Source of the DNA: Comamonas sp. KCTC 72670
Lineage (GTDB): Bacteria; Myxococcota; Myxococcia; Myxococcales; Myxococcaceae
NCBI GenBank assembly: GCA_014656495.1
Contig: BNCN01000021.1
Location: forward strand, 1 to 64,000
Direction: 5' to 3'
DNA length: 64,000 nucleotides
Shown piece by piece: positions 56,009-64,000 of the stretch (position 1 is its first letter; the number at the start of each line of letters is the position of its first letter). The notes below the pieces were generated by a model. It was not told where the DNA came from. It ran no database searches and saw nothing but the letters and a program-made list of their open reading frames with translations. Made by a program: the position numbers and the translations under genes.

Positions 56009-56035
56009 GCGCCTCCGCCCTACCGGCGGGGGCGC
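56009..56035 (+). terminator. intrinsic terminator after the sigma factor gene
   Basis: GCGCCTCCGCC pairs with GGCGGGGGCGC (one G-U pair) around a 5-base loop and is followed by TTGTCATTT. Confidence 0.75.
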
Positions 56036-56116
56036 TTGTCATTTGAGGGCGTTGTTTCACGGGCGGCCAGGGGCCTGCTAGAAGGGGCGGGTTTTCCCTT
56101 TGAAGGAGCCCCCTGC

Positions 56117-58582
56117 TTGGCCCACGGTTCGCCGCCGATCTCCGAGGATCGCGTCCCGATCGCGCAGACCCAGACGCTGGTCGCCCATACCCCCTACGTC
56201 CCTCCCGACAAATCTCCGGCGGAGATGACGATGCGGGCGCTGGTGCTCGGCTCGCTGCTGGGCATCGTCTTCGCCGCGTCGTCCGTGTACCTGGCCATCA
56301 AGGTCGGCCTCACGGTCTCCGCGTCGATTCCCGTGGCGGTGCTCTCCATCGCCATCTTCCGGGCCCTGGGCAACGCCAGCATCCTGGAGAACACCATCGT
56401 CCAGACGACGGGCTCGGCCGGTGAGTCGCTCGCCTTCGGCGTGGCGGCCGCCCTTCCCGCCTTGCTCCTGCTGGGCTACGACATCAGCCTCACCCATGCC
56501 TTCCTCACGGCTGCGCTGGGCGGTGTGCTGGGCGTGCTGATGATGATTCCGCTGCGCCAGGGCCTCATCGTCCAGGAGCACGGGAAGCTCCCCTACCCCG
56601 AGGGCACCGCCAGCGCGGACGTGCTCATCGTCGGCGAGCAGGGTGGCACCAACGCGCGCACCGTCATCGCGGGCTTCGTGGTGGGCGGCCTCTACAAGCT
56701 CGCCTACTCCGGCATGAAGCTGTTCCGCGAGGTGCTGAGCACGCCCCTGAAGGGCCTCAAGAGCGCCACCCTCTCCACCGAGGTGAGCCCGGAGCTGCTG
56801 GGCGTGGGTTACATCATCGGTCCCCGCGTGGCGGCCATCACCTTCGCGGGCGGCGTGCTGAGCTACCTCATCCTCATCCCCGCCATCTCCTTCTTCGGCG
56901 AGGGGCTGCAGACGCCGCTGCTGATGCACAACGGCCAGCTCATCCGGGACATGTCGCCGGACCAGATTCGCAACGCGTACGTGCTCTACATCGGCGCGGG
57001 CGCGGTGGCGACGGGCGGCCTCATCAGCCTCATCCGCTCCCTGCCCACCATCGTCGGCGCCTTCAAGCGCAGCCTGGAGACGCTCAAGGCCTCGCGCGGC
57101 CAGGGCGCCGCGCCGCAGCTGCTGCGCACCGAGCAGGACCTGCCCATCACCGTGGTGCTGGGCGGCAGCGCGGCCCTGGTGCTGGCCATCTGGCTGGCCC
57201 CGCCGCTGGAGGTGAACTTCATCTCCGCCGTCCTCATCGTCATCTTCGGCTTCTTCTTCGTGACGGTGAGCGCGCGCATCACCGGTGAGATTGGCAGCTC
57301 CTCCAACCCCATCTCCGGCATGGTGGTGGCCACGCTGCTCATCACCTGCCTCGTCTACCTGCTCGCGGGCTGGACGTCGTCGCAGGACCGCTTCATGGCC
57401 CTCACCACGGCGGCCATCGTCGGCATCGCCGCGTCCAACGGCGGCACCACCGCGCAGGACCTCAAGACGGCCTTCCTGGTGGGCGGCACGCCCAAGCGCC
57501 AGCAGGTGGCGCTCTTCGTCGGCGTGCTCACCAGCGCGATGTTCATCGGCCTGGTGCTGGTGACGCTCAACCGCGGCGCCACCGTCACCATCCCCGAGCC
57601 CCACCCCGGCGTCGCGGTGACGCAGCTGTCCGACGAGACGCGCGTCCAGTACACCTTCCCGTGGGCCGTCTCCGCCGAGACGGTGGACTCGCGCGGCCTG
57701 GACGGGGCGGCGCTGCGCAAGGCCGTGTGGGCGCAGGGCTACGAGCTGAACGCCCGGGACGGCGTGCTGGAGCTGCGCAGCTGGCGGCCCGTGTCCGCGC
57801 AGGAGCTGGGCGCGGTGACGCTCAACCTGCCCACGGGCGCGCCGGTGAAGATCTCCGACCTGGGCGCCGTCTCGGACGGCCCGCAGCGGACCTACAAGGA
57901 AGGCTACGTGCGCGGCGCGGACACCCCGGTGCCCGCCGGCAAGTACCTGGTCGATGACGCGGGCGCCATCCAGTACGTCGTGGACCCGGGCATTGGCGGC
58001 CGCATCAGCGTGTACGAGGGCCAGCAGCTCACGCGCTACGCCGCGCCGAAGGCCCAGCTCTTCTCGCTCATCATCGACGGCATCCTCACCCAGAAGCTGC
58101 CGTGGGACCTGGTGCTGCTGGGCGTCTTCATCGCGCTGATGCTGGAGCTGTGCGGCGTGTCGTCGCTGCCCTTCGCGGTGGGCGTGTACCTGCCCATCAG
58201 CAGCAGCGCGCCGCTCTTCGTGGGCGGCGTCGTGCGCTACATCGTGGACCGCGTGCGCGGCGCCGAGTCCGACTTCTCGCCCGGCACCCTGCTCTCCTCC
58301 GGCTTCATCGCCGGTGGCTCCATCGCGGGCGTGCTCATCGCCTTCCTCGAGATCGCCACCGACGGCGCCGGCACCCGCGCGCTCAACCTCCCTGCCTTGC
58401 TGGGCAACCAAGGGGGCCTGGGCGCCTTCCTGAACGCCGTGGGCGAGAGCGAGCACGCGCACCCGCTGTGGTCCAACCTCTGGGGCCTGATGTTCTTCGC
58501 CGGCCTCACGGCGTTCCTGCTGCGCTCCGCCCTCAAGGGTCAGAGCGCCGCCATGTCGCCGCCGCCGCAGAAGGACGCGTGA
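56117..58582 (+). CDS. OPT-family oligopeptide transporter
   Basis: The protein has 821 residues from a TTG at 56117, chosen because AAGGAG lies 8 bases upstream; an ATG at 56036 lies in the terminator and would add non-conserved sequence. Many membrane helices are visible, with the OPT signatures TTGSAGESLAFGVAAALPAL near residue 100 and SSNPISGMVVATLL near 393. OPT proteins import small peptides or metal chelates. A soluble stretch of about 160 residues (about 490-650) interrupts the helices, which is unusual. A strong terminator follows. Confidence 0.88.
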   Translation: MAHGSPPISEDRVPIAQTQTLVAHTPYVPPDKSPAEMTMRALVLGSLLGIVFAASSVYLAIKVGLTVSASIPVAVLSIAIFRALGNASILENTIVQTTGSAGESLAFGVAAALPALLLLGYDISLTHAFLTAALGGVLGVLMMIPLRQGLIVQEHGKLPYPEGTASADVLIVGEQGGTNARTVIAGFVVGGLYKLAYSGMKLFREVLSTPLKGLKSATLSTEVSPELLGVGYIIGPRVAAITFAGGVLSYLILIPAISFFGEGLQTPLLMHNGQLIRDMSPDQIRNAYVLYIGAGAVATGGLISLIRSLPTIVGAFKRSLETLKASRGQGAAPQLLRTEQDLPITVVLGGSAALVLAIWLAPPLEVNFISAVLIVIFGFFFVTVSARITGEIGSSSNPISGMVVATLLITCLVYLLAGWTSSQDRFMALTTAAIVGIAASNGGTTAQDLKTAFLVGGTPKRQQVALFVGVLTSAMFIGLVLVTLNRGATVTIPEPHPGVAVTQLSDETRVQYTFPWAVSAETVDSRGLDGAALRKAVWAQGYELNARDGVLELRSWRPVSAQELGAVTLNLPTGAPVKISDLGAVSDGPQRTYKEGYVRGADTPVPAGKYLVDDAGAIQYVVDPGIGGRISVYEGQQLTRYAAPKAQLFSLIIDGILTQKLPWDLVLLGVFIALMLELCGVSSLPFAVGVYLPISSSAPLFVGGVVRYIVDRVRGAESDFSPGTLLSSGFIAGGSIAGVLIAFLEIATDGAGTRALNLPALLGNQGGLGAFLNAVGESEHAHPLWSNLWGLMFFAGLTAFLLRSALKGQSAAMSPPPQKDA

Positions 58583-58627
58583 GCCACGCCGCGCACGCGC
58601 CGGTGAAACACGGCTGAGACACCCTGG

Positions 58628-58651
58628 GGCGGCGAGGACATCCTCGCCGCC
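58628..58651 (+). terminator. terminator after the OPT transporter gene
   Basis: GGCGGCGAGG pairs perfectly with CCTCGCCGCC around the loop ACAT and is followed by TCAGTCATTT. It is in the convergent gap with the Bor-like gene. Confidence 0.75.
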
Positions 58652-58724
58652 TCAGTCATTTCCGGGCCCCGGGCGCCGCGCTGAATCCCCGTCCAGGAGG
58701 CCGCGCCCACCCACCCGTGCGGGC

Positions 58725-59057
58725 TCAAAGCTGCGGATGCGAATCCGGGCTCTCGACGGGCGCGGGCAGCGGCGCCCCCGGGCTGTCGGCGCACACGTAC
58801 TCCGTCCGCAGCGGCGCGACGATGCCCAGGGTCACCGCGAAGACGGCGGGGCCCCACCAGGGCCAGGACACGTCCACGCGGGAGAAGCCGTGACGGCACT
58901 CCGGCGCCATCACGTTCGACGTCGTCAGCCCGGCCACCAGGCTGTATCCCGTCTGCTCCCGCGGCTCGCCGTCACGCGGCGCGCCCGAGCGCAGGCTCAT
59001 CCGGAAACACCCCGGCAGTGTCATCAGCAGCAATGCACACGTCATCAACCGCGCCAT
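58725..59057 (-). CDS. Bor/Iss-like lipoprotein
   Basis: The 110-residue product begins with a lipoprotein signal (MARLMTCALLLMTLPGC). The mature sequence follows the Bor pattern: a strand before L-V-A-G-L, a cysteine in A-P-E-C, and a hydrophobic W-G-P-A-V-F-A-V-T-L-G-I-V-A-P-L-R-T-E-Y-V-C near the end. Bor/Iss proteins are small outer-membrane lipoproteins linked to serum survival in enterobacteria; the role here is unknown. The ATG at 59057 follows GGGAG. Confidence 0.65.
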   Translation of the reverse strand: MARLMTCALLLMTLPGCFRMSLRSGAPRDGEPREQTGYSLVAGLTTSNVMAPECRHGFSRVDVSWPWWGPAVFAVTLGIVAPLRTEYVCADSPGAPLPAPVESPDSHPQL

Positions 59058-59214
59058 GGACGTCCGCTCCCTCCCGAGGATGACGCAGGCGGCAATACAA
59101 CCTGGAATTCCCGCATCCCCAAGGCCTGTCACCGCGACGTCACCCAAGCCCCGGGACTTCCACGGGACGTCTCCTGGGTGATGGTCCAAAATCGGGTTAG
59201 GCTTGGGTGACAGC

Positions 59215-60981
59215 ATGGCCCACCCCCCTAAAGCCATCCAGGAATCCTCCGCGGAACCCCAGCTTTCGCCCGAGGCGAAAGAGAAGGTCGAGCTGGCGAA
59301 GAACTTCGCCTTCCACCTGCTCAAGGGCATCAAGCAGATCGGGATGTATCGCCACAACGAGTCGCGCTTCCCGGAGTTCCTGGGGAAGGCGCTCGAGTCG
59401 GTCTCCCAATACACGGAGAAGTTCGGCCCCCTCTCGATGAAGGTGGAGCAGCAGAACTTCATGCTGCTCGGCGAGCCGTTGTTCTCCGAGGACACGCCGC
59501 TCCCCTACAAGTTCTTCCGCGACGGCATCCGGCAGCTCATCTTCCGCCCGGGCCTCTCGGTGGAGGAGCTGGTCACCTTCACGCTCATCGCCCTGTCCGA
59601 GCCGGAGCGCGGCGCGGAGGACGTGCTGGCGCAGCTGTGGCGCGCGAGCATGGAGCACGTCGAGTACGTGGTGGTGGAGGGCTTCTCCATGGAGAACGCC
59701 TCCGAGGAGGAGGTGCAGGTCGAGGTGGACAAGGTGGTGGGCTACCTCTATTCGCGCCTGCAGACGAACTCGGATGACTACCTGCGCTTCGCGCGTGTGT
59801 CCGCGGAGGACCTGGACGCCAAGCTGGACGGCGTGGAGCAGATTCGCGGCCTCGTCGTGGGCGGACGGCACGCCTCGGACGACCTGAAGGCGAAGCTCCA
59901 GCGCGAGGTCATGGAGGAGGAGAACGCGCGGCTCTTCCCCAAGCTGGTGAGCGCCGTGTTCCAGGTGGTGGAAGGCGGCGTGGATGACGCGTCGCTGCTC
60001 GAGGAGATCTTCGTGCAGCTCCTGGACATGCTCCTCATCCAGGACGACTTCGGCACCATCAACCAGATTGTCCTCAAGCTGCGCGCGCTGTCCCAGCGCG
60101 ACGGCAGTGACGACCTGAAGCAGATGCTGGAGAACTTCCTCCACAAGATGGGGGAAGAGCAGCGGCTGATGCGCCTGGGCGAGTCGCTCAAGACGACCCG
60201 GCCGAAGAACCCCGCGGATGTGTCGCGCTACCTCCAGGTGCTGGGCCGCGACTCCATCCTCCCGCTGCTGACGGTGCTGGAGACCATCGAGGTCGCCGAC
60301 AACCGCACCCTGCTGTGCGACGCGCTCGCGGGGTTCGCGCGCGAGCTGCCCGAGCCCTTCGTCGCGCGGCTGATGTCAGACCGGCCGCAGACAGTGCGCG
60401 ACATGGTCTACATCCTGGAGAAGAGCAACCACCCGGACCGGGTGAAGATGTTCGGCCAGGTGCTGAAGAGCCCCAACCTGGTGGTGAAGCTGGAGGTCAT
60501 CAACATCATCGGCCGCGGACGCACCGGTGACGCGCGGCGCATCATCGTGGAGGCGCTCGCGGACCCCATCTCCCAGGTGCGCATGCTGGCGGCGAAGCTG
60601 CTGCCCGAGTTCGACCGGGACAAGGGCTACGTGGACCTGATGCGGCTGCTGCGCGAGCCGGGCTTCGAGAAGAAGACGCCCGACGAGCGCGCGGCGGTGT
60701 ACTCGGCCATCGGCTCCACGGGCACCCCAGGGGCCCTGTCGATGATGCAGCAGTTGCTGTCGACGAAGCCCTCGCTGCTCAACAAGAAGCGGGTGCTGGA
60801 GGACAAGCTGATGGCCATCCACGGCCTGGGCGGCGCGTGCTCCATCCAGGGTTACAAGATGTTGCAGGCGGTGGTGGAGGATAAGTCGCAGCCGTTGGAG
60901 GTCCTCACCTCGGCCCGCAAGGCGATGTACCAGACGAAGAAGGCGCTCTTCGGAGACTCGGCGCTGTCAGAGGAGGCGTAG
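59215..60981 (+). CDS. HEAT-repeat protein sharing an N-terminal module with the next gene
   Basis: The 588-residue cytoplasmic protein has an N-terminal module (about residues 29-125) whose landmarks, I-G-M-Y-R-H-N-E-S-R-F and F-M-L-L-G-E-P-L-F, reappear in the HD-GYP-like protein encoded next. The middle is helical. HEAT-type repeats follow from about 335 to 530 (DSILPLLTVLETIEVADNRTL, VVKLEVINIIGRGRTGDARRI). HEAT repeats bind proteins. The next start lies 5 bp past the stop, and its ribosome-binding site is within this gene, so the two are co-expressed. No family name is known to me for the module. Confidence 0.85.
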   Translation: MAHPPKAIQESSAEPQLSPEAKEKVELAKNFAFHLLKGIKQIGMYRHNESRFPEFLGKALESVSQYTEKFGPLSMKVEQQNFMLLGEPLFSEDTPLPYKFFRDGIRQLIFRPGLSVEELVTFTLIALSEPERGAEDVLAQLWRASMEHVEYVVVEGFSMENASEEEVQVEVDKVVGYLYSRLQTNSDDYLRFARVSAEDLDAKLDGVEQIRGLVVGGRHASDDLKAKLQREVMEEENARLFPKLVSAVFQVVEGGVDDASLLEEIFVQLLDMLLIQDDFGTINQIVLKLRALSQRDGSDDLKQMLENFLHKMGEEQRLMRLGESLKTTRPKNPADVSRYLQVLGRDSILPLLTVLETIEVADNRTLLCDALAGFARELPEPFVARLMSDRPQTVRDMVYILEKSNHPDRVKMFGQVLKSPNLVVKLEVINIIGRGRTGDARRIIVEALADPISQVRMLAAKLLPEFDRDKGYVDLMRLLREPGFEKKTPDERAAVYSAIGSTGTPGALSMMQQLLSTKPSLLNKKRVLEDKLMAIHGLGGACSIQGYKMLQAVVEDKSQPLEVLTSARKAMYQTKKALFGDSALSEEA

Positions 60982-60985
60982 GCCC

Positions 60986-62296
60986 ATGGCCGACAATCTG
61001 AAAATCACCCAGGCCCAGGAAGAGAACACCAACGAGTTCGGCCGCGAGCACAACGAGAAGCTCCAGGGCCTGGCGCGCTCGCTGGTGGCCGGCCTGTACA
61101 TGCTGATTCGCTCGGTGAAGATGTATGACCCGGAGAACGCGGTCTTCCAGAAGCCGCTCCACCAGCTCCAGGACATCATCAACCAAATCATCGGCAAGGA
61201 AGGCCGGCTCGAGCTCACGGGCGTCAAGGAGTCCTTCTACCTGAACGGCATGCTGGTGAAGGTGGACCTCAACTCCATCGAGAACCAGCGCTACCTGCTG
61301 TCGGAGATGCGCTCCAAGGACGTGGGCGGCTTCACGCTCACCAAGCCCGTCACCGTCCCGGACCTGAAGAACTTCGTCTGGATCTTCAGCAAGGAGCAGA
61401 CGGCCGCGTCCGAGGAGGACGGCCTGTCCAACCGCAAGCTGCTCAACATGCGGGTGGCCAAGTTCTCCAAGCTCAAGGAGAAGCTGAACAAGGACCTGGA
61501 CAACCCGGGCGACCAGAAGGTGGACCGCAAGAAGTACGCGATGACCATCTACGCGCGCGCGGTGTTCTTCCTCACCAAGTACCTGGAGTCGGTGCGCGCC
61601 GGGAAGCCCATCAACGCCTCCAAGGCGCTGCGGCTGGTGCAGGACTTCGTCGACATCTCGTACGAGCAGCGCACGCACTTCCTGGGCATGACGACCATGC
61701 GGCGCGAGGACGACTACCTCGTGTACCACCAGGTCAACGTGTGCCTGATGAGCGTCGTCTTCGGCGCCGAGCTGGGCCTGACGAAGCCGCAGCTGCGCGA
61801 CCTGGGCTACATCGCCCTCTTCCACGACGCGGGCATGGCCACGCTGTCGGAGGAGCTGTCGACGAAGCGCGGCGCGCTGACGGCGGAGGAGAAGCAGGTG
61901 GTGCAGCGCGCGCCGCTCGTCTCCGTGCGCAACATCCTGATGGAGAAGGGCTTCAGCCGCTCCACGCTGCTGCGCGTGGTGACGACGTTCGAGCACAAGA
62001 CGGACTTCGGTACCGCGGTGCGCGACTCACGCGGCAACATCCAGATGATCATCCCGAAGACGAACCTCGGGGTGTACGCGAAGATCATCGCCATCTGCGA
62101 CGCGTACGACGCGCTCACCTCGAAGCGGCCCTACCGCGACGCCTACGGGCCCGAGGTGGCGCTGATGCTCATGTGGTCGGAGATGCGGAACAAGTTCGAC
62201 CCGGAGCTGCTGTCCGTCTTCATGCGGGTGATGGCGATTCAGCCCGTGAAGGTGCTGTCCAAGCGCCAGCAGTCGCTCAGCGTGTCCGGCCTGTAG
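60986..62296 (+). CDS. HD-GYP-related protein with degenerate GYP motif
   Basis: The 436-residue protein has the shared N-terminal module (V-K-M-Y-D-P-E-N-A-V-F and F-Y-L-N-G-M at about residues 44-89). An HD domain follows: Y-H-Q-V-N with H248, the H-D-A-G-M pair at 280-284, F-E-H in VVTTFEHKTDFG, and CDAYDALTSKRPYR. Classical cyclic-di-GMP phosphodiesterases have H-D-x-G-K and a G-Y-P triplet; here the lysine is replaced by methionine and G-Y-P is absent. It may bind rather than cleave a nucleotide, or act on another one. Its last 20 bp overlap the convergent rluD-type gene. Confidence 0.85.
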   Translation: MADNLKITQAQEENTNEFGREHNEKLQGLARSLVAGLYMLIRSVKMYDPENAVFQKPLHQLQDIINQIIGKEGRLELTGVKESFYLNGMLVKVDLNSIENQRYLLSEMRSKDVGGFTLTKPVTVPDLKNFVWIFSKEQTAASEEDGLSNRKLLNMRVAKFSKLKEKLNKDLDNPGDQKVDRKKYAMTIYARAVFFLTKYLESVRAGKPINASKALRLVQDFVDISYEQRTHFLGMTTMRREDDYLVYHQVNVCLMSVVFGAELGLTKPQLRDLGYIALFHDAGMATLSEELSTKRGALTAEEKQVVQRAPLVSVRNILMEKGFSRSTLLRVVTTFEHKTDFGTAVRDSRGNIQMIIPKTNLGVYAKIIAICDAYDALTSKRPYRDAYGPEVALMLMWSEMRNKFDPELLSVFMRVMAIQPVKVLSKRQQSLSVSGL

Positions 62297-63290
62297 TCCG
62301 CTTGCGGGCCGGCGCCTTCCGGGCCGCGGGGGCCTCAGGCGCCGGGGCGCTGCCTCGCAGCAGCGTCAGCGCCGCCTCGAGGTCCGGCGGGAGGGGCGCC
62401 TCCAGCTTCAGCGCCTTGCCCGTGCGCGGGTGCTCGAAGGCCAGGCGCCAGGCGTGCAGCGCCTGCCGGCCCAGCTTCTCCTGCACCTCGGCCGCGGCGC
62501 CCTTCGCCTTGCGGCCGGCGCCGTAGAGCGCGTCACACAAGAGCGGGTGCCCGGCTTCGGACAGGTGCACGCGAATCTGGTGCGTGCGGCCGGTGAGCAG
62601 GTCCACCTCCACGAGCGACGCGCCATCGAAGGACTCGAGGACGCGGAACATCGTGATGGCGGGCTTGCCCTCCTTCACCTTGCCGGTGAAGCGCTGCCGG
62701 TGGATGGGGTGACGGCCGTAGAGTGTCTCGATGCGGCCTTCCGCGGGCGGCGTGCCGTGCACCAGCGCCAGGTACGTCTTCTCCACCGCGCGCGTCTTGA
62801 AGGCCTTCTGCAGCGCCACCAGCGCCTGCTCGTTCTTCGCGACGACGAGGCAGCCGGTGGTGTCCTTGTCGAGCCGGTGGACGATGCCGGGCCGCAGCTC
62901 GCCCCCCACGCCGGCCAGGTCCTTCACCCGGTGCAGCAGCGCGTTGACGAGCGTGCCCGAGGCGTGTCCCGCGCCGGGATGCACCACCATGCCCGCGGCC
63001 TTGTCGACGACGACGAGGTCGCGGTCCTCGTGGAGCACCGCGAGGGGCAGCTCCTCGGCCAGCGGAACGGCTGGGACGGGCGCGGGGATGTGGAGGATGA
63101 GCAGCTCACCGCCACGCAGCCGCCTGGCGGGCTTGGCGGGCTGGCCGTCGGCGAGGACGTGTCCGTCCTCGATGAGGCCATGAATGCGGGAGCGTGTGAG
63201 GTCCGGGAAGGCGCGCGCGAGGTACTGATCCACGCGCTCGCCGCGGGCATCGGGCGGAGCGCGGAGCTCTCGCGTGTCGGGCGCTACCAC
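62277..63290 (-). CDS. rluD: RluD-family 23S rRNA pseudouridine synthase
   Basis: The 337-residue enzyme isomerises specific uridines in 23S rRNA to pseudouridine. It has an N-terminal S4-like RNA-binding segment (ERVDQYLARAFPDLTRSRIHG) and the catalytic H-R-L-D-K-D-T, followed by K-T-Y-L-A-L-V-H-G and R-T-H-Q-I-R-V-H-L. A basic Ala/Lys/Arg-rich tail extends past the usual end. It starts at GTG, 10 bp after a small conserved gene. RluC-type specificity cannot be ruled out. Confidence 0.9.
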   Translation of the reverse strand: MVAPDTRELRAPPDARGERVDQYLARAFPDLTRSRIHGLIEDGHVLADGQPAKPARRLRGGELLILHIPAPVPAVPLAEELPLAVLHEDRDLVVVDKAAGMVVHPGAGHASGTLVNALLHRVKDLAGVGGELRPGIVHRLDKDTTGCLVVAKNEQALVALQKAFKTRAVEKTYLALVHGTPPAEGRIETLYGRHPIHRQRFTGKVKEGKPAITMFRVLESFDGASLVEVDLLTGRTHQIRVHLSEAGHPLLCDALYGAGRKAKGAAAEVQEKLGRQALHAWRLAFEHPRTGKALKLEAPLPPDLEAALTLLRGSAPAPEAPAARKAPARKRTTGRTR

Positions 63291-63300
63291 GGGGCGGGGG

Positions 63301-63564
63301 TTACCAGATCTTCGACTTCACATGCGCCTTCGAGCGCAGGACGATGTCATTCACCGCCCGCTCGAAGAAGTTCATCTTCGTGAAGATCTCCTGGCTGACG
63401 CGGCTCTTGTAGAGCTCGCGGCCCTCTTCCAGTTCCTCCTTGAGGACCTCGAAGAGGTTGTCCTGCTCGATTCCCTTGATGATCTTCTGCTCGTTGTAGA
63501 GCGAGATATCCGAGGCAATCGCACGGGCGAGCCGCATCGCCTTGACCTTTTCCTCGTCCGTCAT
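63301..63564 (-). CDS. small conserved hypothetical protein (87 aa)
   Basis: The protein is soluble, helical and charged, with no signal. It has an even GC3-biased codon pattern, the segment I-A-S-D-I-S-L-Y-N-E near residue 16, and L-Y-K-S-R-V-S-Q-E-I. Its compact size and closeness to rluD (10 bp) suggest a co-transcribed gene. No function is known to me. Confidence 0.8.
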   Translation of the reverse strand: MTDEEKVKAMRLARAIASDISLYNEQKIIKGIEQDNLFEVLKEELEEGRELYKSRVSQEIFTKMNFFERAVNDIVLRSKAHVKSKIW

Positions 63565-63649
63565 CGTGCTACCTACTTAGGCAGCGGCGGAAGGCGAGTC
63601 AACTTTCCTCGCAATCGCGGTGACTTCCGGACGCCGCCCGCCGGCTCCC

Positions 63650-64000
63650 CTACTTCTTGCCCGACTTCTCAGAAGCCAGGGCCAGGTAGCTCTTGGACAC
63701 CCGGAGTGGATCCAACCCCAGCTCCCGGGCGAGGTTCATCAGGATACCTCGCAGGTAGACCGCCGCAGGGAGCGCGGAGTAGCGGTCCGCCTCGACGTTC
63801 TCCAGGTGGCCCCGGGAGATGCGCGTCCGGTCCGCGACCTGCTGGAGGGTCATTCCCCGGGCCTCGCGGACCTGGCGGAGCAGCTCCCCGTTGAACTCGG
63901 CGTCCGACGGGATGTCCGGGATGCGCGGGCGGGGCTCGCGGGCCCGGGACGCGACCTGGGACACCTGGGCCAGGGCCGCCTCCGCCGTGGCGATGGCCGA
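63650..64000 (-). CDS. helix-turn-helix domain protein, 5' end outside the window
   Basis: The frame is open to the window edge (about 117 residues visible), so the protein is truncated and its N terminus lies beyond. Visible are an Ala-rich stretch followed by a Cro/CI-type HTH (NGELLRQVREARGMTLQQVAD, then R-I-S-R-G-H-L-E-N-V-E). The part R-Y-S-A-L-P-A-A-V-Y-L-R-G is typical of RodZ-like HTH proteins, and no membrane segment follows. A GTG at 63964 is possible as an internal start but is not favoured. Confidence 0.75.
   Translation of the reverse strand, partial: SAIATAEAALAQVSQVASRAREPRPRIPDIPSDAEFNGELLRQVREARGMTLQQVADRTRISRGHLENVEADRYSALPAAVYLRGILMNLARELGLDPLRVSKSYLALASEKSGKK

Overview
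The window is high-GC DNA with the codon bias of a delta-proteobacterium. Its gene content points to a fruiting myxobacterium of the Myxococcus/Corallococcus/Pyxidicoccus group. The main evidence is a complete eight-gene nfs (necessary for sporulation) spore-coat operon, an RpoH-like sigma factor behind a sigma-54 promoter, a PocR-type enhancer-binding protein, and many lipoproteins and TonB- or TPR-type envelope proteins. This identification is inferred from content; no database search was possible.

Layout. At 0-5.2 kb, on the minus strand, lie two tiny coupled ORFs, an FAD monooxygenase, a periplasmic MltF-like transglycosylase with two solute-binding domains, and an RNase Z-like MBL hydrolase. 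At 5.28-7.74 kb is a short plus-strand accessory patch with less GC-biased codons: a SIR2-like protein joined to a membrane segment and an unrecognised C-terminal domain, then a cysteine-rich lipoprotein. At 7.7-15.8 kb are housekeeping and envelope genes: rhodanese lipoprotein, hotdog thioesterase, def, ferritin-like protein, TonB-like protein, SRPBCC protein, fatty acid desaturase, a frameshifted WG-repeat pseudogene and an Old Yellow Enzyme homologue. At 15.9-31.7 kb are a 7TM chemoreceptor, carB, an operon (TIM-barrel protein, rsmD, coaD, aminotransferase), a zinc-type CDF exporter, the PocR enhancer-binding protein with a translationally coupled alpha/beta hydrolase, and typA.

At 31.7-44.6 kb, on the minus strand, is nfsA-nfsH. 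Three long gaps inside it hold strong hairpins, which suggests the transcript is segmented. At 45-49 kb, also minus, are an isolated rplC with its own sigma-70-like promoter, a coiled-coil protein, a helical protein, a HupE/UreJ-like membrane protein, a zinc-ribbon protein and a 52-residue membrane protein. At 49.2-54.7 kb a sigma-54 promoter precedes a lytic transglycosylase; then come a STAS protein and the MoxR/DUF58/transglutaminase operon. At 55-64 kb are the sigma factor behind a second sigma-54 promoter and candidate activator sites, an OPT transporter, a Bor-like lipoprotein, a HEAT-repeat/HD-GYP gene pair whose products share an N-terminal module, an RluD-type pseudouridine synthase, a small conserved protein and a truncated HTH gene.

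How the genes work together. The nfs proteins form an envelope-spanning assembly that builds the spore coat, and the sigma factor and sigma-54 promoters nearby fit a developmental neighbourhood. The best candidates for undescribed biology are the SIR2-membrane-sensor protein at 5.3-7.0 kb and the paired HEAT/HD-GYP module at 59.2-62.3 kb. No tRNA, rRNA, CRISPR array, insertion sequence or prophage was seen.
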